Source of the DNA: Flavobacterium magnum
GTDB taxonomy: Bacteria > Bacteroidota > Bacteroidia > Flavobacteriales > Flavobacteriaceae
Assembly: GCF_003055625.1 (NCBI RefSeq)
Contig: NZ_CP028811.1
Span: 434,001-498,000 of the forward strand
Reading direction: 5' to 3'
DNA: 64,000 nt
Shown: positions 25,382-35,000 of the stretch, piece after piece
Numbering within the stretch: position 1 is the first letter of the stretch
Layout of the letters: every line of letters begins with the position of its first letter
Program-made: the position numbers and the translations under genes
The notes under the pieces: model-generated
Databases searched by the model: none
The model's input: the letters and a program-made list of their open reading frames with translations, nothing else
Told to the model about the DNA's origin: nothing

Positions 25382-28046
25382 TTTCTTAGTGTTAAACAAA
25401 AGCATAAAACTACTCCTAACCCTGTTTTTTCTTGGAAGTATTACCCCGGTACTCGCGCAGGATGATGAAGACAGGATCCCATTTGAACAAGGAACCCCAT
25501 ATTACTTAGCCAACATCGATGTCACCGGAAAAATCAGCTACAACCAGCAAACCGTGGTCACTTTTACCGGCCTTGAGAAAGGGCAGCGCATTACGGTTCC
25601 GGGCGAGGAAATCAGTAATGCGGTTAAAAAACTGGGCAAACTCGGGCTTTTTAATGACATTAATTTTTATGTAAACAAAATTGAAGGCGACAGCATTTAC
25701 CTGGAGCTGAATATCAACGAATTACCAAAACTCAGCGAACCCAAAATTGCCGGTGTCAAGAAATCGAAAGCAGAAGGGCTGATTAAGGACACCAAGCTCA
25801 CCAAGGGCATGGTCGTGAATGAAAACCTGATCACCACCACTAAAAATTACATCGAAAACAAATACCGCAAAGACGGGTATTATAATGCCAAAGTCAACAT
25901 CAACACTGAGGCGGACACCACCACGAACCAGGTCAAGATGTTCATCCGGATTGACAAAGGCGACAAAGTGAAGATCAGTGCGATCAACTTCTCAGGCAAC
26001 CAAAAACTTTCAGATGCCAAACTGCGCAAGGCGATGAAAAATACGAAGGTAAAGAACCCGATACGGATCTTCAAGGCTTCGAAATTCATTTCCGAAAAAT
26101 ACGAGGAGGACCTGGACAACGTCATTTCCAAGTATAAGGAAAAGGGCTACCGTGACGCGCGCATCATCTCGGACAGCGTATCTTATGATAAGAAAAAGAA
26201 TAAGATCGCAATCAATATCAAACTGGAAGAGGGCAACAAATACTATTTCGGAAATATCAAATTCCTCGGAAATACCATTTATACGGACCAAAGCCTCAAC
26301 CGCATGCTGGGCATCAAGAAGGGCGATACCTATAACGGCGTGCTGCTTGAAAAAAGGATTGCTGATAAGACCAAGCCTGATGCAGACGACATCACCAATT
26401 TATATCAAAACAACGGTTACCTGTTCTCGACGATCAACGCGGTCGAAACCAGGACATATAACGACACCATCGATTTTGAGATCCGGATTATGGAAGGGCC
26501 GTTGGCTTACTTCAACAAGATTTCTGTAGTGGGCAACGACAAGACCAATGATAAAGTCATTTACCGCGAATTGCTGACGCATCCCGGAGACAAGTACAGT
26601 AAGGAAGCGTTGGTGCAGACCATCCGTGAGATCGGGCAATTGGGCTTTTTTGACCCCGAAGCCATCGAACCTAAGTTCAAGAATGTGGATCCGGCGGCCG
26701 GCACTGTAGACATTGAATACAATCTTGTCGAAAAAGGTTCGAGCCAGATAGAATTGCAGGGCGGATACGGCGGTGGCGGGTTCATCGGAACACTCGGATT
26801 GTCATTCAACAATTTCTCGATGCGAAATCTGTTCAATAAGGAAGCTTACAAGCCCATCCCGATGGGAGACGGCCAGCAGGTGTCTTTGCGCCTTCAGGGA
26901 AGCAGCTATTTCCAGACCTACAGCCTTTCGTTTGCTGAGCCTTGGTTCGGTGGCAAAAAACCGGTGCGCTTCAACACCTCGCTTTCGTACAGCAAGCAGT
27001 TCTTAAACAATTATTCCTCGAATTCGGTCGACCGCAGCCGCAGCTTCAACATCATTTCGCTGTCGGTCGGTTTGGGCAAAAGGCTTACCGTCCCTGACAA
27101 CTCGTCGTATTTCTCACAGGCCTTGAGCTTCCAGTATTACGACCTTAACAATTACAACACGGGATTGTTTACTTTCGGTAACGGATCCTCAAGAAACCTC
27201 GCATATACTGTCGAAGTCAAGCGGAATAACAAAGGTTTCAACCCGATTTTCCCAACTTACGGATCGGAATTCAGCCTCTCGTTTAAATTCACGCCACCGT
27301 ATTCACTAATCAACGGCATTGATTATGGCAGCCTGGGAGACAAGCAGGAATACAAGCTACGAAACGCCACAGATATCGTATACAACAACCAGGTTTTCCC
27401 GGCAGGGACGACTTATGTGAATGCCCAAGGCGAACCTGTGGATGATTTTACCCTCGCCGCCGCAGACCAGTCAAAGGTAGATCAGGAGAAATTCAAATGG
27501 CTGGAATACTATAAAATTAAATTCAAAGCCGATTGGTATACCAAAATTTATGGTAATTTAGTGCTCCGTTCATTGGCTGAATTCGGTTTCTTAGGGAACT
27601 ACAACAGCGAAAGGGGTAACGTGCCGTTTGAGCGTTTTTACATCGGCGGCGACGGATTGGCGAATTTTGCGCTTGACGGCAGAGAAACCATCCAGTTGAG
27701 GGGCTATCCGAATCAATCGTTGACCCCTATCGACACGCAGGGAAATCAAAACGGTGCAACAATTTACAATAAATTTTCGTTTGAGTTGAGATATCCGTTA
27801 ACTTTGAAAAGTCAGGCGTCGATTTACGCGCTTACTTTCTTCGAAGCCGGTGCAGGTTATGACCGCGATGCCAATAAAAGGTACAATCCGTTTGTGCTGC
27901 AGCGTTCGGCCGGTTTCGGGTTGAGGGTTTTCATGCCTGCATTCGGATTGCTGGGAATTGATTTCGGCCATGGGTTTGATGCGGTCGAAGGCGGTACAGG
28001 CAAGAACGGATGGGAGACACATTTCATCATAGGCCAGCAATTCTAG
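25365..28046 (+). CDS. bamA: Outer membrane protein assembly factor BamA
   Basis: BamA is the central barrel that inserts beta-barrel proteins into the outer membrane. A signal peptide (KSIKLLLTLFFLGSITPVLAQ) is followed by POTRA-type repeats over about residues 45-450 (YYLANIDVTGKISYNQQ..., IRIDKGDKVKISAINFSGN..., YYFGNIKFLGNTIY..., AYFNKISVVGN...). A 16-strand-type barrel ends in Phe (IIGQQF), as outer-membrane proteins usually do. No ATG lies before the signal peptide in this frame. Two GTG codons fit: 25365, overlapping uppS by 17 bases, and 25389, 8 bases after the uppS stop. I use the former, with low certainty between them. Confidence 0.93.
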   Translation: MNKLNNFLVLNKSIKLLLTLFFLGSITPVLAQDDEDRIPFEQGTPYYLANIDVTGKISYNQQTVVTFTGLEKGQRITVPGEEISNAVKKLGKLGLFNDINFYVNKIEGDSIYLELNINELPKLSEPKIAGVKKSKAEGLIKDTKLTKGMVVNENLITTTKNYIENKYRKDGYYNAKVNINTEADTTTNQVKMFIRIDKGDKVKISAINFSGNQKLSDAKLRKAMKNTKVKNPIRIFKASKFISEKYEEDLDNVISKYKEKGYRDARIISDSVSYDKKKNKIAINIKLEEGNKYYFGNIKFLGNTIYTDQSLNRMLGIKKGDTYNGVLLEKRIADKTKPDADDITNLYQNNGYLFSTINAVETRTYNDTIDFEIRIMEGPLAYFNKISVVGNDKTNDKVIYRELLTHPGDKYSKEALVQTIREIGQLGFFDPEAIEPKFKNVDPAAGTVDIEYNLVEKGSSQIELQGGYGGGGFIGTLGLSFNNFSMRNLFNKEAYKPIPMGDGQQVSLRLQGSSYFQTYSLSFAEPWFGGKKPVRFNTSLSYSKQFLNNYSSNSVDRSRSFNIISLSVGLGKRLTVPDNSSYFSQALSFQYYDLNNYNTGLFTFGNGSSRNLAYTVEVKRNNKGFNPIFPTYGSEFSLSFKFTPPYSLINGIDYGSLGDKQEYKLRNATDIVYNNQVFPAGTTYVNAQGEPVDDFTLAAADQSKVDQEKFKWLEYYKIKFKADWYTKIYGNLVLRSLAEFGFLGNYNSERGNVPFERFYIGGDGLANFALDGRETIQLRGYPNQSLTPIDTQGNQNGATIYNKFSFELRYPLTLKSQASIYALTFFEAGAGYDRDANKRYNPFVLQRSAGFGLRVFMPAFGLLGIDFGHGFDAVEGGTGKNGWETHFIIGQQF

Positions 28047-28078
28047 GATTGCAGCCGTTTTTAATACAAACAAAAGTT

Positions 28079-29119
28079 ATGAAGAGACATTTTTTAGTAT
28101 TGATCCTGATCCTCACCGTGTCAATAAGCAGCCATGGACAAGGCGCAAAGGGTGTCCGCATCGGCTATATTGACATGGAATACATCCTGCAAAACGTACC
28201 CGATTATCTTGAAGCCAAAAACCAGCTGGAGCTTAAAGCACAGAAATGGAAGACAGAAATGGAGGCCAAAAAGAACGAGATCAACAAGCAGAAAGACAAC
28301 TTAAAGACCGAAAGGGCATTGCTTACCAAAGAGCTTTTGGCAGAACGCGAAGAAGAAATTGCGTTTCTCGAAACCGAATTGTCCGATTATCAGCAAAAGA
28401 AATTTGGCCCAACCGGAGAGCTCGTAGTGCAGAAGGCGGTTTTGGTAAAACCCATACAGGACCAGGTTTTTACGGTAGTGCAGGATTTGGCCGAGACTAA
28501 AAAATATGATTTTGTTTTCGACAAATCGTCGGATATGACAATGATCTTTTCAGCAAAAAGATTTGACATGAGCGATTTGGTCATCCGGAAACTGTCGAGG
28601 GCTGCCAACCGTGACAAGAAGAGCAAGAAAGAGCTGAAAGAGGAAGAAATCCAGGAATATAAAGAAAGCCTTGAAGACAATCCGACAATGCTGGAAAGAC
28701 AGAAAAAACTTGATGAGCGCAAGGCTGCCCGTGAAAAACAAGTAGCTGACCGTAAAGCGGCGGCTGACGCCAAACGGGCGGAAATGGCCGAAAAAAGGCA
28801 GCAGACGCAGGATCAGAAAACCGCAAAAAAAACGGATGGCACTGCTGAAAAAGGAACCGATGGCGACAATGAAAAAACCGATGCCACGGCAGCGAAAACC
28901 CAAAAGCAGGCAGCCGTAAGGGACAGCATCGCGACAAACAGGGAAGCTGCGAGGCAGGCCGCCGCCGATGCCAAGGCCAAAACGATGGAAGAACGCAAAA
29001 AGGCACTAGAAGAAAAGAAGGCGAAAGCACAGGCCGACCGCGAGGCCGCCAAAAAGGCAAGAGAAGCAAAAACGACGAAGAAGGACAGCGTTCCTTCGAC
29101 GCCAAATAATAATGATTAA
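28079..29119 (+). CDS. OmpH/Skp-family periplasmic chaperone with long charged C-terminal tail
   Basis: This is a periplasmic Skp-like chaperone expected to hand unfolded outer-membrane proteins to BamA, encoded just upstream. The 346 residues comprise a signal peptide (1-21), an OmpH domain with its coiled-coil arms (RIGYIDMEYILQNVPDY ... LVIRKLSRA, about 25-180), and then about 160 residues made almost wholly of Lys, Ala, Glu, Asp, Arg and Gln with no hydrophobic core. The tail is unusual for Skp and may form a long single helix or disordered arm. The start is the ATG before MKRHFLVLILI; a longer reading overlaps bamA. Confidence 0.9.
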   Translation: MKRHFLVLILILTVSISSHGQGAKGVRIGYIDMEYILQNVPDYLEAKNQLELKAQKWKTEMEAKKNEINKQKDNLKTERALLTKELLAEREEEIAFLETELSDYQQKKFGPTGELVVQKAVLVKPIQDQVFTVVQDLAETKKYDFVFDKSSDMTMIFSAKRFDMSDLVIRKLSRAANRDKKSKKELKEEEIQEYKESLEDNPTMLERQKKLDERKAAREKQVADRKAAADAKRAEMAEKRQQTQDQKTAKKTDGTAEKGTDGDNEKTDATAAKTQKQAAVRDSIATNREAARQAAADAKAKTMEERKKALEEKKAKAQADREAAKKAREAKTTKKDSVPSTPNNND

Positions 29120-29150
29120 AAATTAATTACTTACTTAATATCTAAAAATG

Positions 29151-29651
29151 ATGAAACAATTGAAAACTTTACTAATCGCTGCTGTCTTATTCGTTAGTGC
29201 AAGCCAGGTAGCCACTGCACAAGCCAAATCAGCGCATGTAGATGTTAGTGAAATCATGTCGAAACTGCCTGCGATGCTCGAGGCACAAAAACAATTGGAA
29301 AAATTAAGCCAGACTTATCAGGCCGATTATAAAACTATGGGTGATGAGTACAACGCCAAGCTTAAGAAATATGCTGCCGAAGTGGATTCCGTATCTCAAA
29401 AAATGAATGAAGAGCGCCAGAAAGAAGTGGCCGACATGGAGAAAAGGATTGGTGAGTTCGGGCAGACTGCACAAAAAGAATTACAGACCAAGGAAGCAGA
29501 CCTCATGAAACCGATTGAAGAGAAAATCAAGGCTGCCATCCAGAAAGTGGGCAAAGCCAAAGGGTATCAGTACATCTTCAACTCTGCCGGGCTTTTGCTT
29601 GCTGATGGTCCGGACCTGACTGCCGACGTAAAGAAAGAACTCGGCTTCTAA
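29151..29651 (+). CDS. OmpH/Skp-family periplasmic chaperone
   Basis: This second Skp-type protein has 166 residues, the normal length for the family. The signal peptide MKQLKTLLIAAVLFVSASQVATAQ is followed by AKSAHVDVSEIMSKLPAMLEAQKQL and long coiled-coil helices, closing with a short beta segment (YQYIFNSAGLLLADG). An ATG one codon earlier (29148) is also possible. It follows the longer paralogue by about 30 bases and ends at a strong terminator, completing the DUF6089-uppS-bamA-ompH-ompH block. The two paralogues probably divide labour between client proteins; that is an inference. Confidence 0.93.
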   Translation: MKQLKTLLIAAVLFVSASQVATAQAKSAHVDVSEIMSKLPAMLEAQKQLEKLSQTYQADYKTMGDEYNAKLKKYAAEVDSVSQKMNEERQKEVADMEKRIGEFGQTAQKELQTKEADLMKPIEEKIKAAIQKVGKAKGYQYIFNSAGLLLADGPDLTADVKKELGF

Positions 29652-29670
29652 GAAACGATCTCGACGATTA

Positions 29671-29710
29671 AAACTGCTCTTCCTTACTCAGGCAAGAGCA
29701 GTTTTTTTTT
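29671..29710 (+). terminator. Intrinsic terminator of the bamA-ompH block
   Basis: An 11-bp perfect stem (AAACTGCTCTT / AAGAGCAGTTT) with a 12-base loop ends in a long T run. The murI start codon follows only 12 bases later. Confidence 0.92.
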
Positions 29711-29717
29711 ACTTTTG
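29710..29717 (+). promoter_or_regulatory. Possible -7 element (TACTTTTG) immediately before murI
   Basis: This exact TAnnTTTG match ends four bases before the murI ATG (29722). If it is used, transcription would begin at or inside the start codon, giving a leaderless mRNA. No TTG lies at the -33 position, and the upstream bases are the terminator stem. Confidence 0.4.
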
Positions 29718-29721
29718 TTTT

Positions 29722-30498
29722 ATGCACAATAACAATCCCATTGGCTTGTTCGACTCCGGAGTGGGCGGTACGTCGATCTGGAAGGAAATCCACCAACTTC
29801 TCCCGGGCGAAAGCACCATTTACCTGGCCGACAGCAAAAACGCGCCTTACGGGCAGAAGTCAAAAGAAGAGATTATCGCTTTAAGCGAAAAAAATACAGA
29901 GTACCTTCTGGAGCGGAACAGCAAGTTGATTGTCGTCGCGTGCAATACCGCCACAACCAACGCCATTAAGGAATTGCGCGCCAAATATGATGTGCCGTTC
30001 ATTGGGATTGAACCGGCGATAAAACCGGCAGCGCTGCACTCGAATACGCAAACGATCGGAATACTGGCCACCAAAGGCACGCTGAGCAGCGAACTATTCA
30101 ATAAGGCCGTTGAGATGCACCAAACGACGAAAATTATCGAACAGGTGGGCCATGGACTGGTACCTTTGATTGAAAACGGCGACATCAACTCCCCTGAAAT
30201 GGATGAGCTGCTGCACACCTACCTCACGCCTATGATTGCCGCCAATATTGACTACCTTGTATTGGGTTGCAGCCATTATCCGTACCTGATTCCGCAAATC
30301 CGCAAGATACTGCCTCCGCATGTAAGGATTATTGATTCGGGAGAAGCAGTTGCCAGGCAGACGAAAAACGTGCTTACCGGGCATGCGGGCCTGAGTGACG
30401 GACTGAACACGGAAAACCGATTCTACACCAATGCCAATCCAAAGGTTCTCGAGGACATCCTTGACAATCGGTATAAAGTCGTATACGAGGATTTTTAG
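29722..30498 (+). CDS. murI: Glutamate racemase
   Basis: MurI converts L-glutamate to the D-glutamate used in peptidoglycan stem peptides. The 258 residues show IGLFDSGVGG (Asp11), the first catalytic Cys74 in VACNTATTN, and the second, Cys183, in LGCSHYPYL. The length is normal. It lies after the outer-membrane assembly block but behind that block's terminator, so it needs its own promoter. The gene converges on the carbonic anhydrase gene with a 4-base gap. Confidence 0.97.
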   Translation: MHNNNPIGLFDSGVGGTSIWKEIHQLLPGESTIYLADSKNAPYGQKSKEEIIALSEKNTEYLLERNSKLIVVACNTATTNAIKELRAKYDVPFIGIEPAIKPAALHSNTQTIGILATKGTLSSELFNKAVEMHQTTKIIEQVGHGLVPLIENGDINSPEMDELLHTYLTPMIAANIDYLVLGCSHYPYLIPQIRKILPPHVRIIDSGEAVARQTKNVLTGHAGLSDGLNTENRFYTNANPKVLEDILDNRYKVVYEDF

Positions 30499-30502
30499 GG
30501 AT

Positions 30503-31021
30503 TTACTCCGCGGGTTTGAACCATCGGGAATACATCACATAATTGGTGGAAATACGCTCAATTTCGCCGGCAAAATCGGATTGGTCGATATCCTTGACCT
30601 TTTTAGCCGGAACTCCCGCATAAATTGTCCCTGACTCCACCCTCGTATGCTGCGTCACCACCGCCCCGGCTGCGACGATTGCGTTGCTTTCCACAACGCA
30701 GCCATCCATTACGATGGCGCCCATACCAACCAGCACGTTGTCGTGCAGTGTACAACCGTGGACAATCGCATTGTGACCTATGGACACATTGTTTCCGATC
30801 ACCGTCGCGTGTTTCTGGTACGTGCAGTGGATGATGGCCCCATCTTGTATATTTACCTTATCCCCAATGGTGATGGAATGGACGTCACCGCGTATCACGG
30901 CGTTAAACCACACACTGCAGGAGTGTCCGAAGGAGACATCGCCAACGATTGTGGCATTCTCCGCAACATAACAATCATCAGGAATCGAGGGCGCTTTTCC
31001 GTTTACCGATTTAATAACCAT
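30503..31021 (-). CDS. Gamma-carbonic-anhydrase-like left-handed beta-helix protein
   Basis: This 172-residue trimeric hexapeptide-repeat protein is of the YrdA/gamma-CA class. The left-handed beta-helix repeats run from about residue 15 to 135. The three zinc-ligand His are in place (His65 in AIIHC, His83 in IGHNA, His88 in IVHGC). Some members hydrate CO2 and others lack activity, so the enzyme role is tentative. It is the last gene on the minus strand after sprF, but a terminator sits between, ending about 10 bases before this start codon. Confidence 0.88.
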   Translation of the reverse strand: MVIKSVNGKAPSIPDDCYVAENATIVGDVSFGHSCSVWFNAVIRGDVHSITIGDKVNIQDGAIIHCTYQKHATVIGNNVSIGHNAIVHGCTLHDNVLVGMGAIVMDGCVVESNAIVAAGAVVTQHTRVESGTIYAGVPAKKVKDIDQSDFAGEIERISTNYVMYSRWFKPAE

Positions 31022-31030
31022 AATGTATAT

Positions 31031-31061
31031 AAAAAAGAAGTCCCGATATAAAATCGGGACT
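31031..31061 (-). terminator. Intrinsic terminator of the giant-protein/sprF unit
   Basis: On the minus strand a 9-bp perfect stem (AGTCCCGAT / ATCGGGACT) with a 5-base loop is followed by CTTCTTTTTT. It ends the T9SS unit right before the carbonic anhydrase start codon. Confidence 0.88.
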
Positions 31062-31081
31062 GAATTAATATCAACGATAAA

Positions 31082-32071
31082 TTAATTAATTGCAGGACAG
31101 TTACAGTCGTATTTCTCTCTTGTACAGAACAGGTTGACACCAAGGGTAATCTGGTGAAAACCGCCCTGGTCGAACTTGACATCGCCAATCAGGTGAGAGT
31201 AAGTGTACGACACCATATAATTTTTGAAATTCAAACCGATGATTGGCGTTACGTACTGCAACCTTTGAGTGGCAACATCTCCGTTGTCCTCGTATTGCGC
31301 CGCATCGAAGGCCCTCCTGTAGGAAAGACCGCCCCACAGCTTACCGAAGTCAAAATCCTTATACGCCTTAATGTTCAGGTCAATGGTCTTCTCTTTTGTT
31401 TCGTCAACAAGTTGGAACAGAAACGATGGTTCCAACTGGATGCGCTCGCTGTCGCCAAAAACATACCCAGCGCTCAGCAATAATTTTCTCAGGTTATCCG
31501 ATTCGATGTCCGAATAAATGTCCCTTTTGCTGGCCAACGCATTCTTTACGGTAAGATGTGCATAAAATTCAAGATAGTTATACGACGCACCAAGGTCAAC
31601 GTTGAAATAAGAATCCTTCTGGATAATGCCCCCGATAACAGGATCCGGATCTGTAAACTTGGTTTCATCCAGTTCAGATTGCACCAGTCCGGCGCTGATC
31701 CCGAAAGAAAGCTGGTTCAGATCGACCTCACTTCTGGAAAACATCAGGTGATACGCAAAAGTCGCCTTGAAACCTTTTTGGGAATTGTAGCCGTTTTTGT
31801 CATTGAAGACGATCAGACCGCCTCCGGTCCTGTCTCCAAGTCGACCATTAAAACTTAACGTTTGCAACGCAGGGGCATCTTCCTGGCCAAACCACTGCTG
31901 GCGTGCAGTCAGCCTGATTTTGGCACAATTGGCGGCACCGGCCATGGATGGGTGAATCAAATAATAATTGTCTGATAAATAATCTGAGTAAACTGCGATT
32001 CCTTCCTGCGAAAATGAAAATTTTGATATTAACAATAAGATTAATACTAAATATCTCTTTTTAAAATTCAT
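31082..32071 (-). CDS. PorP/SprF-family T9SS outer-membrane protein
   Basis: PorP/SprF proteins are outer-membrane barrels of the type IX system. In Flavobacterium, SprF-type copies are needed to export or attach a partner protein with a type B sorting domain encoded beside them. This one has 329 residues: a signal peptide (1-21), the family opening YSDYLSDNYYLIHPSMAGAANCAKIRLTARQQW, and regular beta strands to the C-terminal YTYSHLIG...ITLGVNL. It begins four bases after the stop of the 2975-residue type B protein, so the two form an operon and this is its likely dedicated partner. It ends CTREKYDCNCPAIN, an extra Cys-containing tail beyond the last strand. Confidence 0.92.
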   Translation of the reverse strand: MNFKKRYLVLILLLISKFSFSQEGIAVYSDYLSDNYYLIHPSMAGAANCAKIRLTARQQWFGQEDAPALQTLSFNGRLGDRTGGGLIVFNDKNGYNSQKGFKATFAYHLMFSRSEVDLNQLSFGISAGLVQSELDETKFTDPDPVIGGIIQKDSYFNVDLGASYNYLEFYAHLTVKNALASKRDIYSDIESDNLRKLLLSAGYVFGDSERIQLEPSFLFQLVDETKEKTIDLNIKAYKDFDFGKLWGGLSYRRAFDAAQYEDNGDVATQRLQYVTPIIGLNFKNYMVSYTYSHLIGDVKFDQGGFHQITLGVNLFCTREKYDCNCPAIN

Positions 32072-32075
32072 TTGG

Positions 32076-35000
32076 TTAACGTTTTAATGTAAAATGTGCT
32101 CTAAATTCTTTATTGATTCCCTGTTCCATATACTCCACCACAAACCAGTAATCATCTGCCGTCATAGGTTGGCCGTTATAAGTACCGTCCCAACCCGTTG
32201 GATTTGTTGTACTGATTTGCTTCAGCAATTTTCCGAACCGGTCAAATATATAAATTTTTGCGTTAGGTTGATTACTTAATACAGAAATATTCCAAGTATC
32301 ATGAATTCCGTCACCATTGGGTGTAAAATACTTTGGATAATCCACAACTTTCACATCGTAAGCCAATTCAACACAGGCTTTCGGGTCCCTTACGTAAACC
32401 GTATGGTCTCCCGTTGTAGTCTGTGAAAATACCGTAGTGACGCCTGCGAAAACATTCTCTGACTGCCATGGCCCGTCGTCGAGACGGTACTCATATTCAC
32501 CAGCCGGCGAAGCGGTTACCACGATGGTGGCATTTTCATCAAAATAGCCTGTTACAACATCTGCCGTAATGGTCGCGGGTGGCGTAGACGTTATTATGGG
32601 TGCTGTCGCAGAATCAGTACAGCCCGTAGCCGTATCGGTAATGGTGACTTCGTAAGTTCCGGCGGCCACCGCGTCGTAAACCCCTTCAGTGGCGCCCGGA
32701 ATCTCTACATCATCGAGATACCAGACGAACTCATACCCATCCGCGGTAGACAGTCCGGTATTGAGCTCATAAGAAGAACCTGCCATGGTTTGTCCTGTTA
32801 CAGGATCCAGACAAATGTATCCGTCCTGGTAAAGTTCCGGATCAGGAATTTCAAGGACTGTGACTACCGCTTCACCGGTCAACATTTTAGGACAGGGCGG
32901 ATTATTATTAGCCGCAACGCTCACGAGACTATAGGTGGTAGTCTCTCCCAAAACGCCGGTCAGCAATCTCGCCGAGCCCGAAGGATTCAGTGTAATGGTT
33001 TGCGCTTCGCCACCGTTGACCGTGTAGGTCACAATGGCATTTGGCGTTCCGGTAAAGATCACATCGGTACCGGTGTTGTCACAAATAGTGGTATCTGCGC
33101 CGTTAGCGATGCTTGCATCAGGCAGCGGACGCACGGTGATTGTGGCCGGTTGGGAATAAATATCAGGACAGGTATTGGTCGCATCGCTGACGATACAACG
33201 GTATACACCACTGTCTGTCAGCTGTGCGTTCTGTATTTCCAGTACCGAAGTGGTCACACCTGTATCGACACCGTTGAACTGCCATCTGTACGTCACATCG
33301 CCTGTGGTCGTTACGAACAACCTGATTGTATCGTCAACACAAACCGTTTTTGATACCGGTTGTTGGGTAATCGTCGGCGAGTTGATGATGGTTATAATTG
33401 CCGGCGCCGAAGTTATCGGATCACAGGTGTCGTTGCTGACGACACAGACATATTCCCCTGAATCGGCCGCGGTCGTTGAGGACACGAAGTAATTGGGTGA
33501 ATTCGTACCCACGTTAACACCATTGTGCTGCCATTGATAGAGCGTCACATCGCCGCTGGCCTGCACGCTCAGGCTCAATGCCTGACCCGCACACAGCGGA
33601 GGCAATGACATTGGCTGTTGTATAATCTGCGGGGCTACACTGATTGCTACAACCGCATCAGTCGAAATCTGCGGCGCACCACAGGTTCCCGTTACGGTAA
33701 CATGGTAAGTTCCCGCATCGTTGACTGTAGCATTCGCGATATTATAAGTGCTCGATGGTCCGGATTGTACCACGATGCCTCCCCTGCTCCATTCATAATT
33801 TAAATTTCCTCCATCCGCGGAGACTTCCAGCGCAAAGCTGTCGCCTGTACATTGGTTGTAAGCGGCCTGAGGTTGTTGTGTAATCGCGGTAGATACATCA
33901 ACGGTAACCACAACGGGATTTGACGTAACCGAAGGACATCCGCTATTGATTACCTCAACGGTATATGACCCTTCATCGGTTTCAGTGACGCCGAACAACT
34001 CAAGCGTATCGGAGCTTGGCGCGCCGGGAACCGGATCGGCACCTTTCCTCCATATGTAAGTCGTAGAAGCATCTGTTCCTGTGGTGGCTACCGTAAGTAC
34101 AACATCGTCGCCAGGACAACTGTTTGATGGCGCAACGGGATCAGTGACTACGTGAGGCCCTTCGTTTACAATGGCCTGAACTGCCACAGAAACGGCATCA
34201 GGCGCGCATTTGCCGTGCACGGTGACTGTGTAGGTACCGCCATCGGCCAGCGTGGCGTTGGTTTTTGTGTATATATTGGAAGTTCCGTTCTGTACCGTTA
34301 CTGCACCATGCTTCCATTCGTATGTCAAATCAGTCCCATTCGCCTGTACACTCATACTGAATGTTTCCTGCTCGCATATCGGAGCCGGATCTACAGGTTC
34401 TGTTGTAATGACAGGCCTGAGGTCTTCTGTTATCGTTACCGATTGCGAAAGTGCCTTCACACAGGAGTCTGTACTTGTAATATTGTCTAGCGTATACGTG
34501 GACGCTGGTAAATCTGTCTGTCCGTTACCCGATGCCGGTATGACGTAACTGAATACTGCACCGGTGCTGTCGTGGAAGTTGACCGTCGCATTGGCGGTCC
34601 CTGCAAACGACAATGTGGCGGGCGTGCCCTCACACACTGTTGCGCTCGTGGCAGAGAACGCTGTAAGAGCAGGCGTAGGGAATACCGTGATGGTAATGGT
34701 CTCACCCGTAATGGCCTGCGTTTGTCCGCATGCAGCCACATCAATACTGGTCAGTGTGTAGGTGGTATTTGTGGCCAGGGTTTGGGTAATGCTGCCCTGT
34801 CCACTCGTAGCATCCAGATTCACCGAACCGCCACCTGTGGTACCTCCCGTATAGTTGACCACCGCTCCGGGCGTACCCAACACGGTGATCGTGACACTTT
34901 CGCCCTCACATACTGTAGTTGTTGCCGGACCCGTAATCTGGGCTGTAGGCGTCCCCACGGAAATCGTTACGGATGTACCCGCAGTACCTGCAATGAAGGT

